Origin: Xanthomonas vasicola | Lineage (GTDB): Bacteria; Pseudomonadota; Gammaproteobacteria; Xanthomonadales; Xanthomonadaceae | Direction of reading: 5' to 3' | Assembly (NCBI RefSeq): GCF_000772705.2 | Contig: NZ_JSBW02000081.1 | Location: 1-56,611, forward strand | Length of the DNA: 56,611 bases | Shown here: in pieces, positions 47,714 through 56,489 of the stretch | Numbering within the stretch: position 1 is the first letter of the stretch | Layout of the letters: every line of letters starts with the position of its first letter | Notes under the pieces: model-generated | Seen by the model: only the letters and a program-made list of their open reading frames with translations | Database searches by the model: none | What the model was told of the DNA's origin: nothing | Made by a program: the position numbers and the translations under genes

Positions 47714-47745
47714 AGTTAAGTTTAACGTGGTTTAGTTAAGCTTAA
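47714..47745. promoter_or_regulatory. Paired palindromic operators in the divergent promoter
   Basis: AGTTAAGTTTAA (47714-47725) and AGTTAAGCTTAA (47734-47745) are 12-bp direct repeats with one mismatch, starting exactly 20 bp apart (about two helical turns). The second contains the perfect dyad TTAAGCTTAA and the first the near-perfect TTAAGTTTAA. They sit midway between the LysR-domain gene and the XRE gene. They are good candidates for binding sites of the XRE regulator acting on its own and the divergent promoter. Confidence 0.65.
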
Positions 47746-47763
47746 TGCGTAACGCTTTTGCCG

Positions 47764-48057
47764 ATGCAGAAGCGCACAATGAAACCAGGACGCCCAGTGG
47801 GCGCCACCACCTATGAAGCTGAGCCGGCGATTGCGTTCGGGAAGGCTGTACGTGCCGCACGGATTGCGCGCGACATATCTCAAGAAGAGCTGGCAACCCT
47901 CGCCGGCATTGAGCGCTCTCACATGGGAAAGATCGAGCGGGGGCAACACATGCCTACATTGGCGCTGATTTTGCGGGTATCCATCGCATTGAACGACAGT
48001 GCAGCCAACCTGATGACTGCTACTGAAAGCATTTTGTACGCTGACTCAGAAGGGTGA
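47764..48057 (+). CDS. XRE-family transcriptional regulator
   Basis: A 97-residue DNA-binding protein, essentially one lambda repressor-like HTH. Residues about 25-80 carry the fold: FGKAVRAARIARDISQEELA, LAGIERSHMGKIERGQHMPT, LALILRVSIAL. The N-terminus (KPGRPVGATTYEAEPAIAFG) has an AT-hook-like GRP and is common in island-borne XRE proteins. Start is ATG 47764 or 47779. The double operator upstream suggests autoregulation and control of the divergent LysR-domain gene. Confidence 0.85.
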   Translation: MQKRTMKPGRPVGATTYEAEPAIAFGKAVRAARIARDISQEELATLAGIERSHMGKIERGQHMPTLALILRVSIALNDSAANLMTATESILYADSEG

Positions 48058-48084
48058 GGTGTTCGATTTGATTGTCCCGATTAT

Positions 48085-48969
48085 CTAATTTCTATCTTTC
48101 AAACGTGTTGTGAAGCGATCCACAGAGATTGAAGGCGCAGCACTGGCAGCTTTCAGCATGTACGTCGTAATCACCGCTGATTGATTTGCCAATGGACGGA
48201 TGACGATATCAGAATGCTTGCACGGTTCCAGCTTCGCGCCAGATGCGAGGCCAATCCCGTAACCAGCCGCAACTAGAGCTAGCATAACGTCGAGCGAAGC
48301 TGCGCGCTCGATGACGTTCGGTTTCTCATCCAAGCCTCGCAACAGCTTTGTAAAGGCCTTATCGTAGCCCTCATAGGCTTGGTGGTTCCACATGATCAAT
48401 GGGGCGCGGAGAAGTTCTTCGATGGGCACTTCTTTGAAAGCGAGTAGCGGATGACGGGCTGGTATCACTGCAACCATTCGTGCATGCCAAATGGGTTCAG
48501 CAACAATGCCATCGCCAACCTCTTCTGTGTGTGAGAGCCCAATGGTGAAGTCTCCCGACCTTAGTCCATGGAGGAGCTCAGAGAGCGTGACTTCTGTGAG
48601 GCGAATTTCAACATCAGGCTCCTCCTCGCGACAACGTGCAAGAAGATCAGATAATCTGGAATCGATCGCTCCGTCAGATACTGCAATCCGCATACTTACC
48701 CGGAAGCCCGCGGAAACCGCCTTCACATTTTCTCGGGCCTGATCCAAAGTGGTAAATAAACGGCGTACGTCCAAGAGAAATGTTTTGCCAGCATCGGTCA
48801 GCCGCGTTCCTCTTCGATCACGGTTGAACAGTAAAGCGCCCAAGTCGTCTTCCAGTTCCTTGATAGTCCTGGATAAAGGAGATTGTTCGATATGGAGGCG
48901 TTCAGCTGCTCTTGTGAAGTGCAGTTCCTCGGCTAATACCACAAAGCAGCGCAGATGTCGCAGCTCCAT
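48085..48969 (-). CDS. LysR-family transcriptional regulator
   Basis: A 294-residue regulator with the full family architecture: N-terminal winged HTH (MELRHLRCFVVLAEELHFTR, AAERLHIEQSPLSRTIKELE, about 1-60), linker helix, and the co-inducer-binding domain (about 90-290, VAAGYGIGLASGA). I start at ATG 48969, eight bases after AGGAG; the in-frame TTG at 48975 would leave no such spacing. Its 3' end faces the XRE gene. The targets are unknown; LysR proteins usually regulate a divergent gene, but none is recognisable upstream. Confidence 0.92.
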   Translation of the reverse strand: MELRHLRCFVVLAEELHFTRAAERLHIEQSPLSRTIKELEDDLGALLFNRDRRGTRLTDAGKTFLLDVRRLFTTLDQARENVKAVSAGFRVSMRIAVSDGAIDSRLSDLLARCREEEPDVEIRLTEVTLSELLHGLRSGDFTIGLSHTEEVGDGIVAEPIWHARMVAVIPARHPLLAFKEVPIEELLRAPLIMWNHQAYEGYDKAFTKLLRGLDEKPNVIERAASLDVMLALVAAGYGIGLASGAKLEPCKHSDIVIRPLANQSAVITTYMLKAASAAPSISVDRFTTRLKDRN

Positions 48970-49427
48970 CCGCAAGACTCCTTAACAGTCACAATCATCT
49001 GTGCCAACAGCAGAGGGCAAGGTTGATTCGGTTGCTGGCTCGTATAATCGCGTAGGTTAGCGATGAATTTCCTGACGCAATTCATGATATGTCGACGAGA
49101 TGCTCATCAACTCAAAATAGGATATCTAGTATAAATACCATTGAAATGCTGGCACTGAACAATCAAACAAGTCGACATGCAAGCTGCACATATCTCAACT
49201 TCTTCTAAACCCACTCACTTCGGAAGCTGAACTGCTTGATTAACATAGATGGCTTGGCTCGGGCTGCCCATAGCACATCCGTACTATTGAATCCAGCAAA
49301 TCAGGTGGCTAAGCTTTCGAAGATCTCGAGTTAAAAAATTCACTGTGACACATGCAAGGAGTCAGCCTTAATTACGCACCATCAAAACGACTATTACTGT
49401 TCATTGTATTGCCTAAGTTATTCTGCT
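48970..49427. other. AT-rich island spacer, no gene seen
   Basis: About 460 bp clearly richer in A+T than the core part of the window, between the LysR gene and the membrane protein. I see only very short frames without ribosome binding sites. The base composition supports foreign origin. Confidence 0.5.
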
Positions 49428-50141
49428 CTAGGGTTTTACTGTTAAATCGTGTTGTTTCGCGTGACGAGTAACCAGCTCCAGCAGAGCTATCACCTGATCG
49501 GGGCGTTCCCGTCTACCGGTCGCATAGAAGGCGATCAGATAAAAGCAACAGGCCAGGATCAAGGGCGCCCACAGCATGAAACTACTGTCTTGCTTGGCTA
49601 GGATAGTGACAGAGATTGCGGCAGCTGCAAAAGCTGGGAAGATACCGATTTTTCGAATATCACCGACCAGGAGCGAGACTCGTCCGTCAACAGTACTCCA
49701 GCGATGCTTATATTGTAGCAATCCATATTCAAGGGTTATTTTGTCAAATTCAGCTAGCCTTCCGAGAAACTGCGCATCGTCCAAAAGATCGCTTTCCAAC
49801 CGTTTCAATATAAGTGCAGAGCTTTTTCTCCGGTGTTGCCGAAAGAATTGATAGAACCCAATGCTGAGGGTGCCAAAGTAAAGCAGTGCAATTAAAAGTA
49901 GGACCCAATTGCTAACCTGCATTGCACCGATCATCTGCACGACTGGCGCATCTGGACCATAGCGATACCACGCTGCAAAACATAGAAATACCAGAATCGT
50001 GATCAAGAAACTGATCATCAGCCATTTTTCGATTTTATTCAGCCATTCAGATGACAAAGAGGAAAAGTGTTTGTCCTCGGCAAGAGTCATCTCTTCAAGT
50101 AACTCATACAATGCAGCAAGCTCTTCGTTTCGTGGCGCCAT
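49428..50141 (-). CDS. Hypothetical four-helix membrane protein
   Basis: A 237-residue protein with no family I recognise. A soluble, acidic N-terminal helix (APRNEELAALYELLEEMTLA) is followed by a pair of membrane helices (WLMISFLITILVFLCFAAWY and VLLLIALLYFGTLSIGFYQF), a charged cytoplasmic middle part (about 115-180) and a second hairpin of helices (GIFPAFAAAAISVTILA and LWAPLILACCFYLIAFYA). A 2-plus-2 arrangement with a large cytosolic part is seen in some small accessory effectors, but nothing specific can be claimed. I start at ATG 50141; the frame extends to a TTG at 50180. Codon use and base content are island-like. Confidence 0.65.
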   Translation of the reverse strand: MAPRNEELAALYELLEEMTLAEDKHFSSLSSEWLNKIEKWLMISFLITILVFLCFAAWYRYGPDAPVVQMIGAMQVSNWVLLLIALLYFGTLSIGFYQFFRQHRRKSSALILKRLESDLLDDAQFLGRLAEFDKITLEYGLLQYKHRWSTVDGRVSLLVGDIRKIGIFPAFAAAAISVTILAKQDSSFMLWAPLILACCFYLIAFYATGRRERPDQVIALLELVTRHAKQHDLTVKP

Positions 50142-50191
50142 GATCACACCGTAAAAAGTGAGTAATAGTGCATAATTCAACTAGTTGGGGA

Positions 50192-50276
50192 ATTGCATTC
50201 CACTTGACCACCGTTTGCATTACCACTGACCAGTCATTTGCATTCGACGTGACTACGCGTTGCGCGAGACTTGACC
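50192..50276. repeat. Left array of terminal repeats (IS21-like end)
   Basis: Four imperfect copies of the motif TTTGCATTCGACTTGACC follow one another: ATTGCATTCCACTTGACC (from 50193), TTTGCATTACCACTGACC (50214-50231), TTTGCATTCGACGTGAC (50237-50253) and a half copy ACTTGACC (50269-50276). The GCAT cores are 22 and 23 bp apart. The same motif occurs in inverted orientation at 53521-53585. Multiple repeats at both ends are a feature of IS21-family elements, so this is probably the left end of such an element or of a derivative. Confidence 0.6.
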
Positions 50277-50343
50277 GGCTCACTGCATGCCCTCGACCGG
50301 CTGGAGTCTACCCGAAGCAGGCCTTCGTTAAGGGCTGCTAACG

Positions 50344-50359
50344 GGCCAGAAGCAGTCAT
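50344..50359. repeat. Inner inverted repeat, left copy
   Basis: GGCCAGAAGCAGTCAT at 50344-50359 recurs as its exact reverse complement at 53496-53511, on the inner side of both terminal arrays. It overlaps the stop codon of the interrupted gene (50356-50358). Confidence 0.7.
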
Positions 50360-50935
50360 TGCTGTTCGTCCAAGTCATCAGTCTCGCCGAACAAGAATTT
50401 CCCTGTGTACCAAATCGACTGCCCAACGTTGTGGATGAGTTGCTCTCCTTGCCGCAATGGCGAGTTTTCTTCATCGACGCCAGCGAGCTTGATCGCGTCT
50501 GTAACCTTTGAGCCAGTAGGGTGTGCATCTCCCACTCGCATATCATAAGAACCGGCAATCTCAGCAAATACTTGCCTAGCTTTGTTGTCTCCAATTTTAT
50601 CAGCCAAAATACTTTGGAGTAACTTGTTTGAGCCGAGTTTGGCTTTCTCTTGGTGTGTAGAAAGCTTGCGTAGCTCGGTTATGTTGAGCCTGTCCGAGAA
50701 TACGCGAATGATGTCCTTGGCTAACCTGAGTAGGGACGCTCTGTCTTTGCTTGCAAACCTGGATATTTGCTGCCCCGCTTCGGCGTCATCAATCTCATGG
50801 GTGAAAAGAGATATTCCATATTTATGCCTGAAGCCGTCGGCCAAAAGCCTCATGCTTCCGAAAAACATTTCTTCAACTGCATATGTTGACGCCGGTTTCG
50901 CCCCGACGTCCCCCCGCCCTGAGTAGCGGCCGCGT

Positions 50936-51781
50936 TTAGAGTCCGGGGTTGATGATATCGGTGTTTGCCAGATGTTGGGCATAAGCGGACGGCGTCATGC
51001 CGCCAATTGCTTTCTTAGGTCGGTCCTCGTTGTATTCGCGTCGCCAGCGTTCGATCTCGGTGCGTGCATGCAGCAGCGTTGGGAACCAGTGTTCGTTGAG
51101 GCATTCGTCGCGCAGCCGGCCGTTGAACGATTCGACGTAGGCGTTCTGGTTTGGTTTGCCCGGCTGGATGAGCCGTAGCTGCACACCCCGGTCATGCGCC
51201 CAGGCAACCATCGCTTTGCCGCAAAACTCCTTGCCGTTGTCGGTGCGGATCACCTGCGGCAGGCCGCGACTGTGTGCCAACCGATCCAGCACGCGCGCAA
51301 CGCCGTGCCCGGAGATCGCGCGTTCCACCTCGATGGCGACCGCCTCGTGCGTTGCGTCGTCCACGATCACCAGACACTTGATCACTCGGCCGTCGGCGGA
51401 GCGGTCGAACACGAAGTCCATCGACCAGACCTGGTTGGCCTGCGCTGGCCGCAGCAGCGGCTGACGCTCGCCAACCGGTACCTTCTTGCGCTTGCGGTGC
51501 CGCACTTGTAGCTGCTGCTCGCGATACAACCGCTCCACGCGCTTGTAGTTCACCAGGCGTCCTTCCTGTCGCAGCTTGAGATAGATCATCCCCACGCCGT
51601 AGCGGCGATGGCGATGCGCCAACGCAAGAATGCGCTCGCGCAGTTCGCCATTGCGGTCTTGGCGTGGGCAATAGCGCAGCGCGCTGGCGCTCATGCCAAT
51701 CGCCGCCAAGGCACGACGCTCGCTAGCACCACGCCCGATCCACTCGCGCACCAGCGCACGACGCGCCGGTGCGCTCACCAC
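50936..51781 (-). CDS. IS3-family transposase OrfB (DDE integrase part)
   Basis: A 281-residue frame with the IS3 catalytic triad: Asp in [13 protein letters not shown], Asp in [12 protein letters not shown], and Glu in [16 protein letters not shown]. The N-terminal part is an HTH_21-like segment ([20 protein letters not shown]). It is expressed as an OrfAB fusion by -1 frameshifting: the frame begins GTG GTG AGC just after the slippery A AAA AAG at 51787-51781. Full length, no internal stop. Confidence 0.93.
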   Translation of the reverse strand: MVSAPARRALVREWIGRGASERRALAAIGMSASALRYCPRQDRNGELRERILALAHRHRRYGVGMIYLKLRQEGRLVNYKRVERLYREQQLQVRHRKRKKVPVGERQPLLRPAQANQVWSMDFVFDRSADGRVIKCLVIVDDATHEAVAIEVERAISGHGVARVLDRLAHSRGLPQVIRTDNGKEFCGKAMVAWAHDRGVQLRLIQPGKPNQNAYVESFNGRLRDECLNEHWFPTLLHARTEIERWRREYNEDRPKKAIGGMTPSAYAQHLANTDIINPGL

Positions 51782-52044
51782 TTTTTTCGCAACGCATCCT
51801 TGATCAGGTCGTTCTCGAACAACTGCTCGGCCAGCAACTTCTTTAGCCGCGCGTTCTCGGCCTCAAGGTCCTTGAGCCGCTTGGCGTCGGGCACGCTCAT
51901 GCCGCCGAATTTGCTGCGCCACAGATAGTACGAGGCCTCACTGAAGCCATGCCGCCGGCATAAGTCCTTGATCGCTATGCCCGCTTCGGCTTCGCGCAGG
52001 AAGCCGATGATCTGTTCTTCGGAAAAACGCTTCTTCACGTCCAA
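51775..52044 (-). CDS. IS3-family transposase OrfA (HTH part)
   Basis: An 89-residue frame with the HTH_Tnp_1 fold ([40 protein letters not shown]) and the leucine-zipper-like tail ([20 protein letters not shown]). It ends DALRKKW at the A6G slippery heptamer and overlaps orfB by seven bases, the normal IS3 arrangement for programmed frameshifting. Confidence 0.93.
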   Translation of the reverse strand: MDVKKRFSEEQIIGFLREAEAGIAIKDLCRRHGFSEASYYLWRSKFGGMSVPDAKRLKDLEAENARLKKLLAEQLFENDLIKDALRKKW

Positions 52045-53495
52045 TCTCCTTGGGGTAGGGAATTGGACTCCAAACTGAGGTGCTACTCAAAATTGGGGGG
52101 ACGTCGGCCCTGATCTGTGCGTCTAGCAGTTCACTCGAAACCTTTCCTTCAGGAGCAATATTATGGCCCGCCCAAACATGCTGCTCCCATGGGGCGAGTC
52201 GTGCGATGTCATAAGCATATACGGTGATAAGGTCCGAACTGTTTATCCCGAAATGAGTTTTATATCCTGACGTCGAATTAATAGCTCCAGTTTCAGCCGT
52301 GTACCACTCTAACTTGAATCCCCGGCTATTCAGAAGCTCATTTACAGCGCTGGCTCGAAACCATAGCCAGCGGCCTATGTCCTCGTTATCAAGCTCTGCT
52401 GATCTCATTCGCGCTCCATCGGTTTCCACGATGAATTGCGGGAGGTTCGGATCTGCATCTCCACGAACGCGTAGGCTTCTTGATTGGTGGTCTATCCATT
52501 CCTCACGCCAAAACTCCCCCTCTACCCGCACACCTGTATAGCCTCCACGACGCCCTTTTGAACTTTCATGGTCAGTGTTCGAGTCATTCTCAGGGCCCAT
52601 CACTGGGGCGTCCTCATCCTCATCTACATCCGTTCGCCAGGCTCGAAACATCGCCCAGCTTCCCCCGAATACGTCATCAAGCTTGCGAACGACTAGGGAG
52701 AATTTTCCGTTATCTCTTTCCTCATTGTGAGGCTGCAAATTTGAATATGCGCTGTCCTCGAAGACGGTGACGTTTTCGACCCTCTGTCTGTAGTATGCAA
52801 GGCGGAGCGACAGATTTCTGGCTGCTAGATAGTCAAGTAAAAATTCTCTTTTTATTTCTATCTGACGATGTTCGCCATCTTCACTCACTGTCTCGCGGAC
52901 TACCACAACGAAGTTTTCTTCAGGTCTGACCCAGTTGTTGCCCTCTTTAACCAAGTGCAGCGCGACTACCAGATCAGGGCTTAGTATCCATTTTCTGCCA
53001 CCGACAACAGGTTGCGGGTGTTCGTAAACTAGATTGACACCTATTGGCTCTTTATCGTTGTATTGATATTGGTCAATGGACGCATAATATCCATCTTCGT
53101 AAGCATAAGGCGCCACCGTGTGCCCAATGCCTATGTCGCTCCATCCAAGACGCTCCTCAACCCGCTGGCGATGCTCTGGTGGGAATGCTACGGAGCCACA
53201 GCCGAAATATTCACTGACATGGCCTACCTCTTTTACATCCCCTTTCTTGCTCTCAACTGTAGCTCTCAAAGGAACCCACGCCGCGTTAGAAAATACCCTG
53301 CGGGTTTCCTTGGTCTGGAGAATCCACTCTTCACTCATGATCGAATTTCCGTTATTCATGTCAGCATGTTGGGATTAAGAAGTGGCCTTCTCGGGGCCCT
53401 CGACAGGCTGGTTTGCACGAGCTGGCAGATCAACAGGGCCATCTCTGGAAATCGCAAATATCATAATTAATATCCCCTTATTTACTAGTCACTCG

Positions 53496-53511
53496 ATGAC
53501 TGCTTCTGGCC
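53496..53511. repeat. Inner inverted repeat, right copy
   Basis: ATGACTGCTTCTGGCC is the exact reverse complement of the 16 bp at 50344-50359. It lies just inside the right terminal array. Confidence 0.7.
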
Positions 53512-53520
53512 GATTTCTGC

Positions 53521-53585
53521 CGGTCAAAGTCGGCCAGCGGACTGGTCAAATCCGATGCAAACGACTGGTCAAGTCCATGCAATTA
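53521..53585. repeat. Right array of terminal repeats (IS21-like end)
   Basis: Three copies of the motif of the left array in inverted orientation: GGTCAAAGTCGGCCAGC (from 53522), GGTCAAATCCGATGCAAAC (53544-53562) and GGTCAAGTCCATGCAATT (53567-53584). The ATGC cores of the last two are 22 bp apart, the same period as in the left array. With the left array it delimits a 3.4 kb unit (2.2 kb without the IS3 copy) that has no transposase of its own. Confidence 0.6.
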
Positions 53586-53634
53586 CTCACAGTAAAGCGA
53601 AAATTCCATCCCCCTATGCTGCGGTGAAAGCCCA

Positions 53635-56489
53635 TTACTCGTGGGCCCGAATATCCTGAAGCGGTAGTAGATCCATGACATCGCAAACCAGTGGGCGATG
53701 CTTCCAGTCATTTCTGTCGCCAATCACATAGAGGCGCCGCTTGGCGCGCGTCGCCGCCACGTTCAGCAGGTTTGGTTCCGAAACAGCCCAGTTGCGAGCG
53801 CCAGATCCTGCCGTGTTGCCCCCCAGTACGACTATGACGACCGACGCCTCTTTGCCCTGCATAGTGTGGATGGTGCCGGACACCATCTTGCCTGGGAGCA
53901 TGCGCTTTAGGTTCTGCTGCACAGCCTTGAAAGGAGTGATGACCGAAATATCTTTCGCCTCTACGCCATCGCCATGTAGCCGCTTGAGCAGGTCTCGTAA
54001 GACTTGGCCTTCTGCAGGCACCCAATTTCCTTCGGATGTGCCACTGATATGTATCCACCCTGTCGGCAGACTGGCGCGGGTTTCTTTGTCGGCGCGCGGC
54101 GCGATCGTTCCATACACCATCGCTCCGTCGTAGGCGATACGGTTGGCGAGTGCATACATGGGCCTGTCGCAGCGGCGATGCACGACCAGTGGCAATCCTA
54201 CCCAAGACTTGCCACCGGCAGGCCCAGCCATGCGCCCCCAAGGGGTGGCTTCGTCGGCCAGTACCTGCGCAGATTTTTGGTTGGGAATCCAGTGCGCGTC
54301 AACGCCGTAACGTGTACGCATGTGTTCTAGCACTGCATCGGAGACAGTGACTATGGGCTTGAGTTGCAGAGGGTCTCCAACCAGCAACGCACGCCTGGAC
54401 CGCCATAGCGCACCGACTGCAGCTTGAGGAGCGGCCTGACCAGCCTCATCCACGAGTAACCAGCCAATTTCACTTGCGCCCAATGAGCCAAACGAACGAG
54501 CGAATGATGCAAAAGTGCTGCTCAACACTGGAACGACCATGAACAAAGAAGCCCATGCTGAACGGATTGCGTCGCGCGACATCCCTTGAAAGCGTGAGCC
54601 ACCCAACATCCCGTTAATCATGAACAAATTAGAGCGCAGTCTTGAAGCTTCCAGCTCGAAAAACGTCCGGTGGAGCTTCAATGCCTGGATGAAAACCCGC
54701 GCCCGAGCCTTCCGCCAGCCTTCAATGCGCCAGGGCTCGGCCAGTTCAATGACATCCCCACGCCCGATAGCATTGTCTTTCAACCAAGCGAGCAGATGGT
54801 CAACCTGATGAGTGGTTGCGAGTTCAAAGGCATCGCTCGTAAGCGTTTTGTCCTGCTGCTGCGATCCCTGAAGCACTCGACGCGCTTCAGCGATTTTTCC
54901 TTCCACCTGGGCCTTTTCGCTATCGAGTTGTTGAGTGAGGCGCGTGATCCGCGCGAACTCAGCCTTAGCGATGTCATGCTGGCTTTCTAGCAGTGCCCGA
55001 GCGGTACTCCAATCGCGTCGAGCATTTCCGAGACTGAATAAATTTGACCAGAAACCGGGCTTTTTTGGCAGCTTCTCAAGCGCGTCAATACACTTCTTGA
55101 GCGCCATGTTGGCGGGGCCACCTTCCTCGTTATCCAAGCGCGAGAGTTTATTTGCTACCTCAATCAGCGACTGTTCGAATGCTCGGAGTTTTTCGGAGTC
55201 TTCGGCAATCGTCTTCCTGATTTTGAGAATAGCCAAGATCAGCTCACGAATTCGACTGGCGTCATTGCATGCTTTGCGTTCTTCCGCCTTGACCGCCTCG
55301 TAATCAGAGACAGCTTGCTGCCACAACGCTTGACGTTGCTCTGGGGAGCGGTCCGCATTCGCTTCTACACTCACATTGAGCCAGCCCCAAAAACCCTTCG
55401 GGCCCTTGTCCTCCTCGGGTGGTGCATCTTCGTTCTGGTTCTCGCTATCGTCAGCGTGTTCCGTCTCAGCAGAGGGAGTCGAAAAGAGTGCCTCCACAAT
55501 GTTGTCGACTTCCTCATCAGGCTCTACCTCAGTCTCGTCTTCTACCTCCGCAGCAGCCTTGCCTTCGCTGCCAAACGGGAGCTGACCATAGAAGTAACGA
55601 TCGACGAACTTGTTGCGTCGTGCCTTGCTCCCCAATGCCCCAGAAATCAATCCCCAAGCAGGTTTGCCCGAGACCAGCTCCCCCAGCTCGGCGAAGTACT
55701 CTGCTTCTGGCAACCAGCTTTCATCAATCTTGTCTCGCTGAGGCAGTTCGAGCGTGACATTTTCCACAGCACCGTTGTTGGATGAAGCGACCACGATTTC
55801 AAAGCCATAAAGTGCAGGATTGAGCTTGTAACTGTATTGCTGCTTACCACCGTCGTTGGCAGCTTCGCGTCCATCGCTCGCGAATGCATCTGATGCGCGA
55901 CGTAGCTTGGCAAGCGTATCGGCGCGGCTGGTAATAATCGCTGCGATCAGGTCGCGCAATAGCGTCGTCTTGCCCGTACCAGGTGGGCCGTTGACGCCAA
56001 GCAGCCCGTGACCATCGGCAAGAGTAGACTGGATTGTGTTGACTGCTAGCTGTTGGGAATGTACTAGGCCCAAATGGTGTTCTGTAGGCCAACAGCTACT
56101 GGCATACGCATCCGGCATCAGTCGTCCCATCAATGGCAGCGACGCACGCTGATCGTCCACATGCAGGCGAGGCTTTGGATCGTGATGACGCAGGTACTGA
56201 TCCAGTGGTTCGCTTTTCACCCCTCTAGAGATCGCATCGGCGACATCTGCAAGATCGTCCAGCAAAAAGCTGTTCAGCGGATCGTCTTCCGACTCGGGTT
56301 TGTCGGGCTTGATTGGTTGTGAGCGAAAGCGAAAAAGATGGTGGTCCATCTCACCAAAAAAGTCCCCCAACCCCAGGAACTGGAGGGTCCAGTGAGTCAG
56401 TTCGCGCAAGCCTTCGCTTGATACCTCCCCCTCGAACTGACTGTTAGCGCGCTCCCTGAGGGTTTTTTGGTCAGTCTCGAACCCTCTAG
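53635..56489 (-). pseudogene. Upf1-like SF1 helicase with coiled-coil insert, 5' end lost to an IS5-family element
   Basis: About 950 residues of a superfamily 1 helicase remain. Walker A is GVNGPPGTGKTTLLRDL (about 55950-55990), Walker B with the DEA-Q form is LLVDEAGQAAPQAAVGALWR, followed by LLVGDPLQLKPIV (motif III), VHRRCDRPMYALAN (motif IV region), ISVITPFKAVQQNL, GTIHTMQGKEASVVIV (motif V) and NVAATRAKRRLYVIGD (motif VI). Between motif I and Walker B lies a long acidic then coiled-coil insertion (about 54850-55500), as in several large AAA_11/AAA_12 helicases. At the 5' side the frame runs into IS5 sequence at about 56490, so the native start is missing. The C-terminus is intact. Such helicases are common in bacterial defence loci, but that role is not shown here. 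Confidence 0.75.

Larger units (their letters stand above)
50911..52099 (-). mobile_element. Complete IS3-family insertion sequence (1189 bp)
   Basis: The element is bounded by imperfect inverted repeats (CCCCCGCCCTGAGTAGCGGC at one end, CCCCCAATTTTGAGTAGCAC at the other, both continuing to GAGTCC) and by the direct duplication GACGTC at 50905-50910 and 52100-52105. Because terminal C/G bases are shared, the duplication could also be scored as 5 bp. It carries orfA and orfB in -1 phase with an A6G slippery site. All parts look intact, so it may still be mobile. It inserted into the large gene described at 50356-53359. Confidence 0.92.
50356..53359 (-). pseudogene. Large protein with C-terminal R-x4-H (HEPN-like) motif, split by an IS3-family element
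   Basis: The gene runs from ATG 53359 (or ATG 53338, MSEEWILQTKETRR) to 52100, is interrupted by an 1189-bp IS3-family element, and resumes from 50904 to the stop at 50356. Removing the element and one copy of the 6-bp target duplication GACGTC joins the frames exactly (...QIRADV + GAKPASTYAVEE...), giving 602 residues. The first 420 residues look like a mixed alpha/beta protein with no motif I know (YEHPQPVVGGRKWILSPDLV; RWLWFRASAVNELLNSRGFK). The last 180 are helical and contain DMRVGDAHPTG, where R543-x4-H548 fits the R-x4-6-H active-site signature of HEPN ribonucleases. It is the only gene between the inverted repeat arrays. A toxin or abortive-infection effector is an inference. The protein cannot be made intact here. 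Confidence 0.65.

Noticed and set aside
50936..50982. Apparent start codon of the downstream half of the split gene within IS3 sequence
   Set aside because: The first 20 or so codons of that open frame come from the IS end; they are not part of the native gene, which continues from the upstream half.
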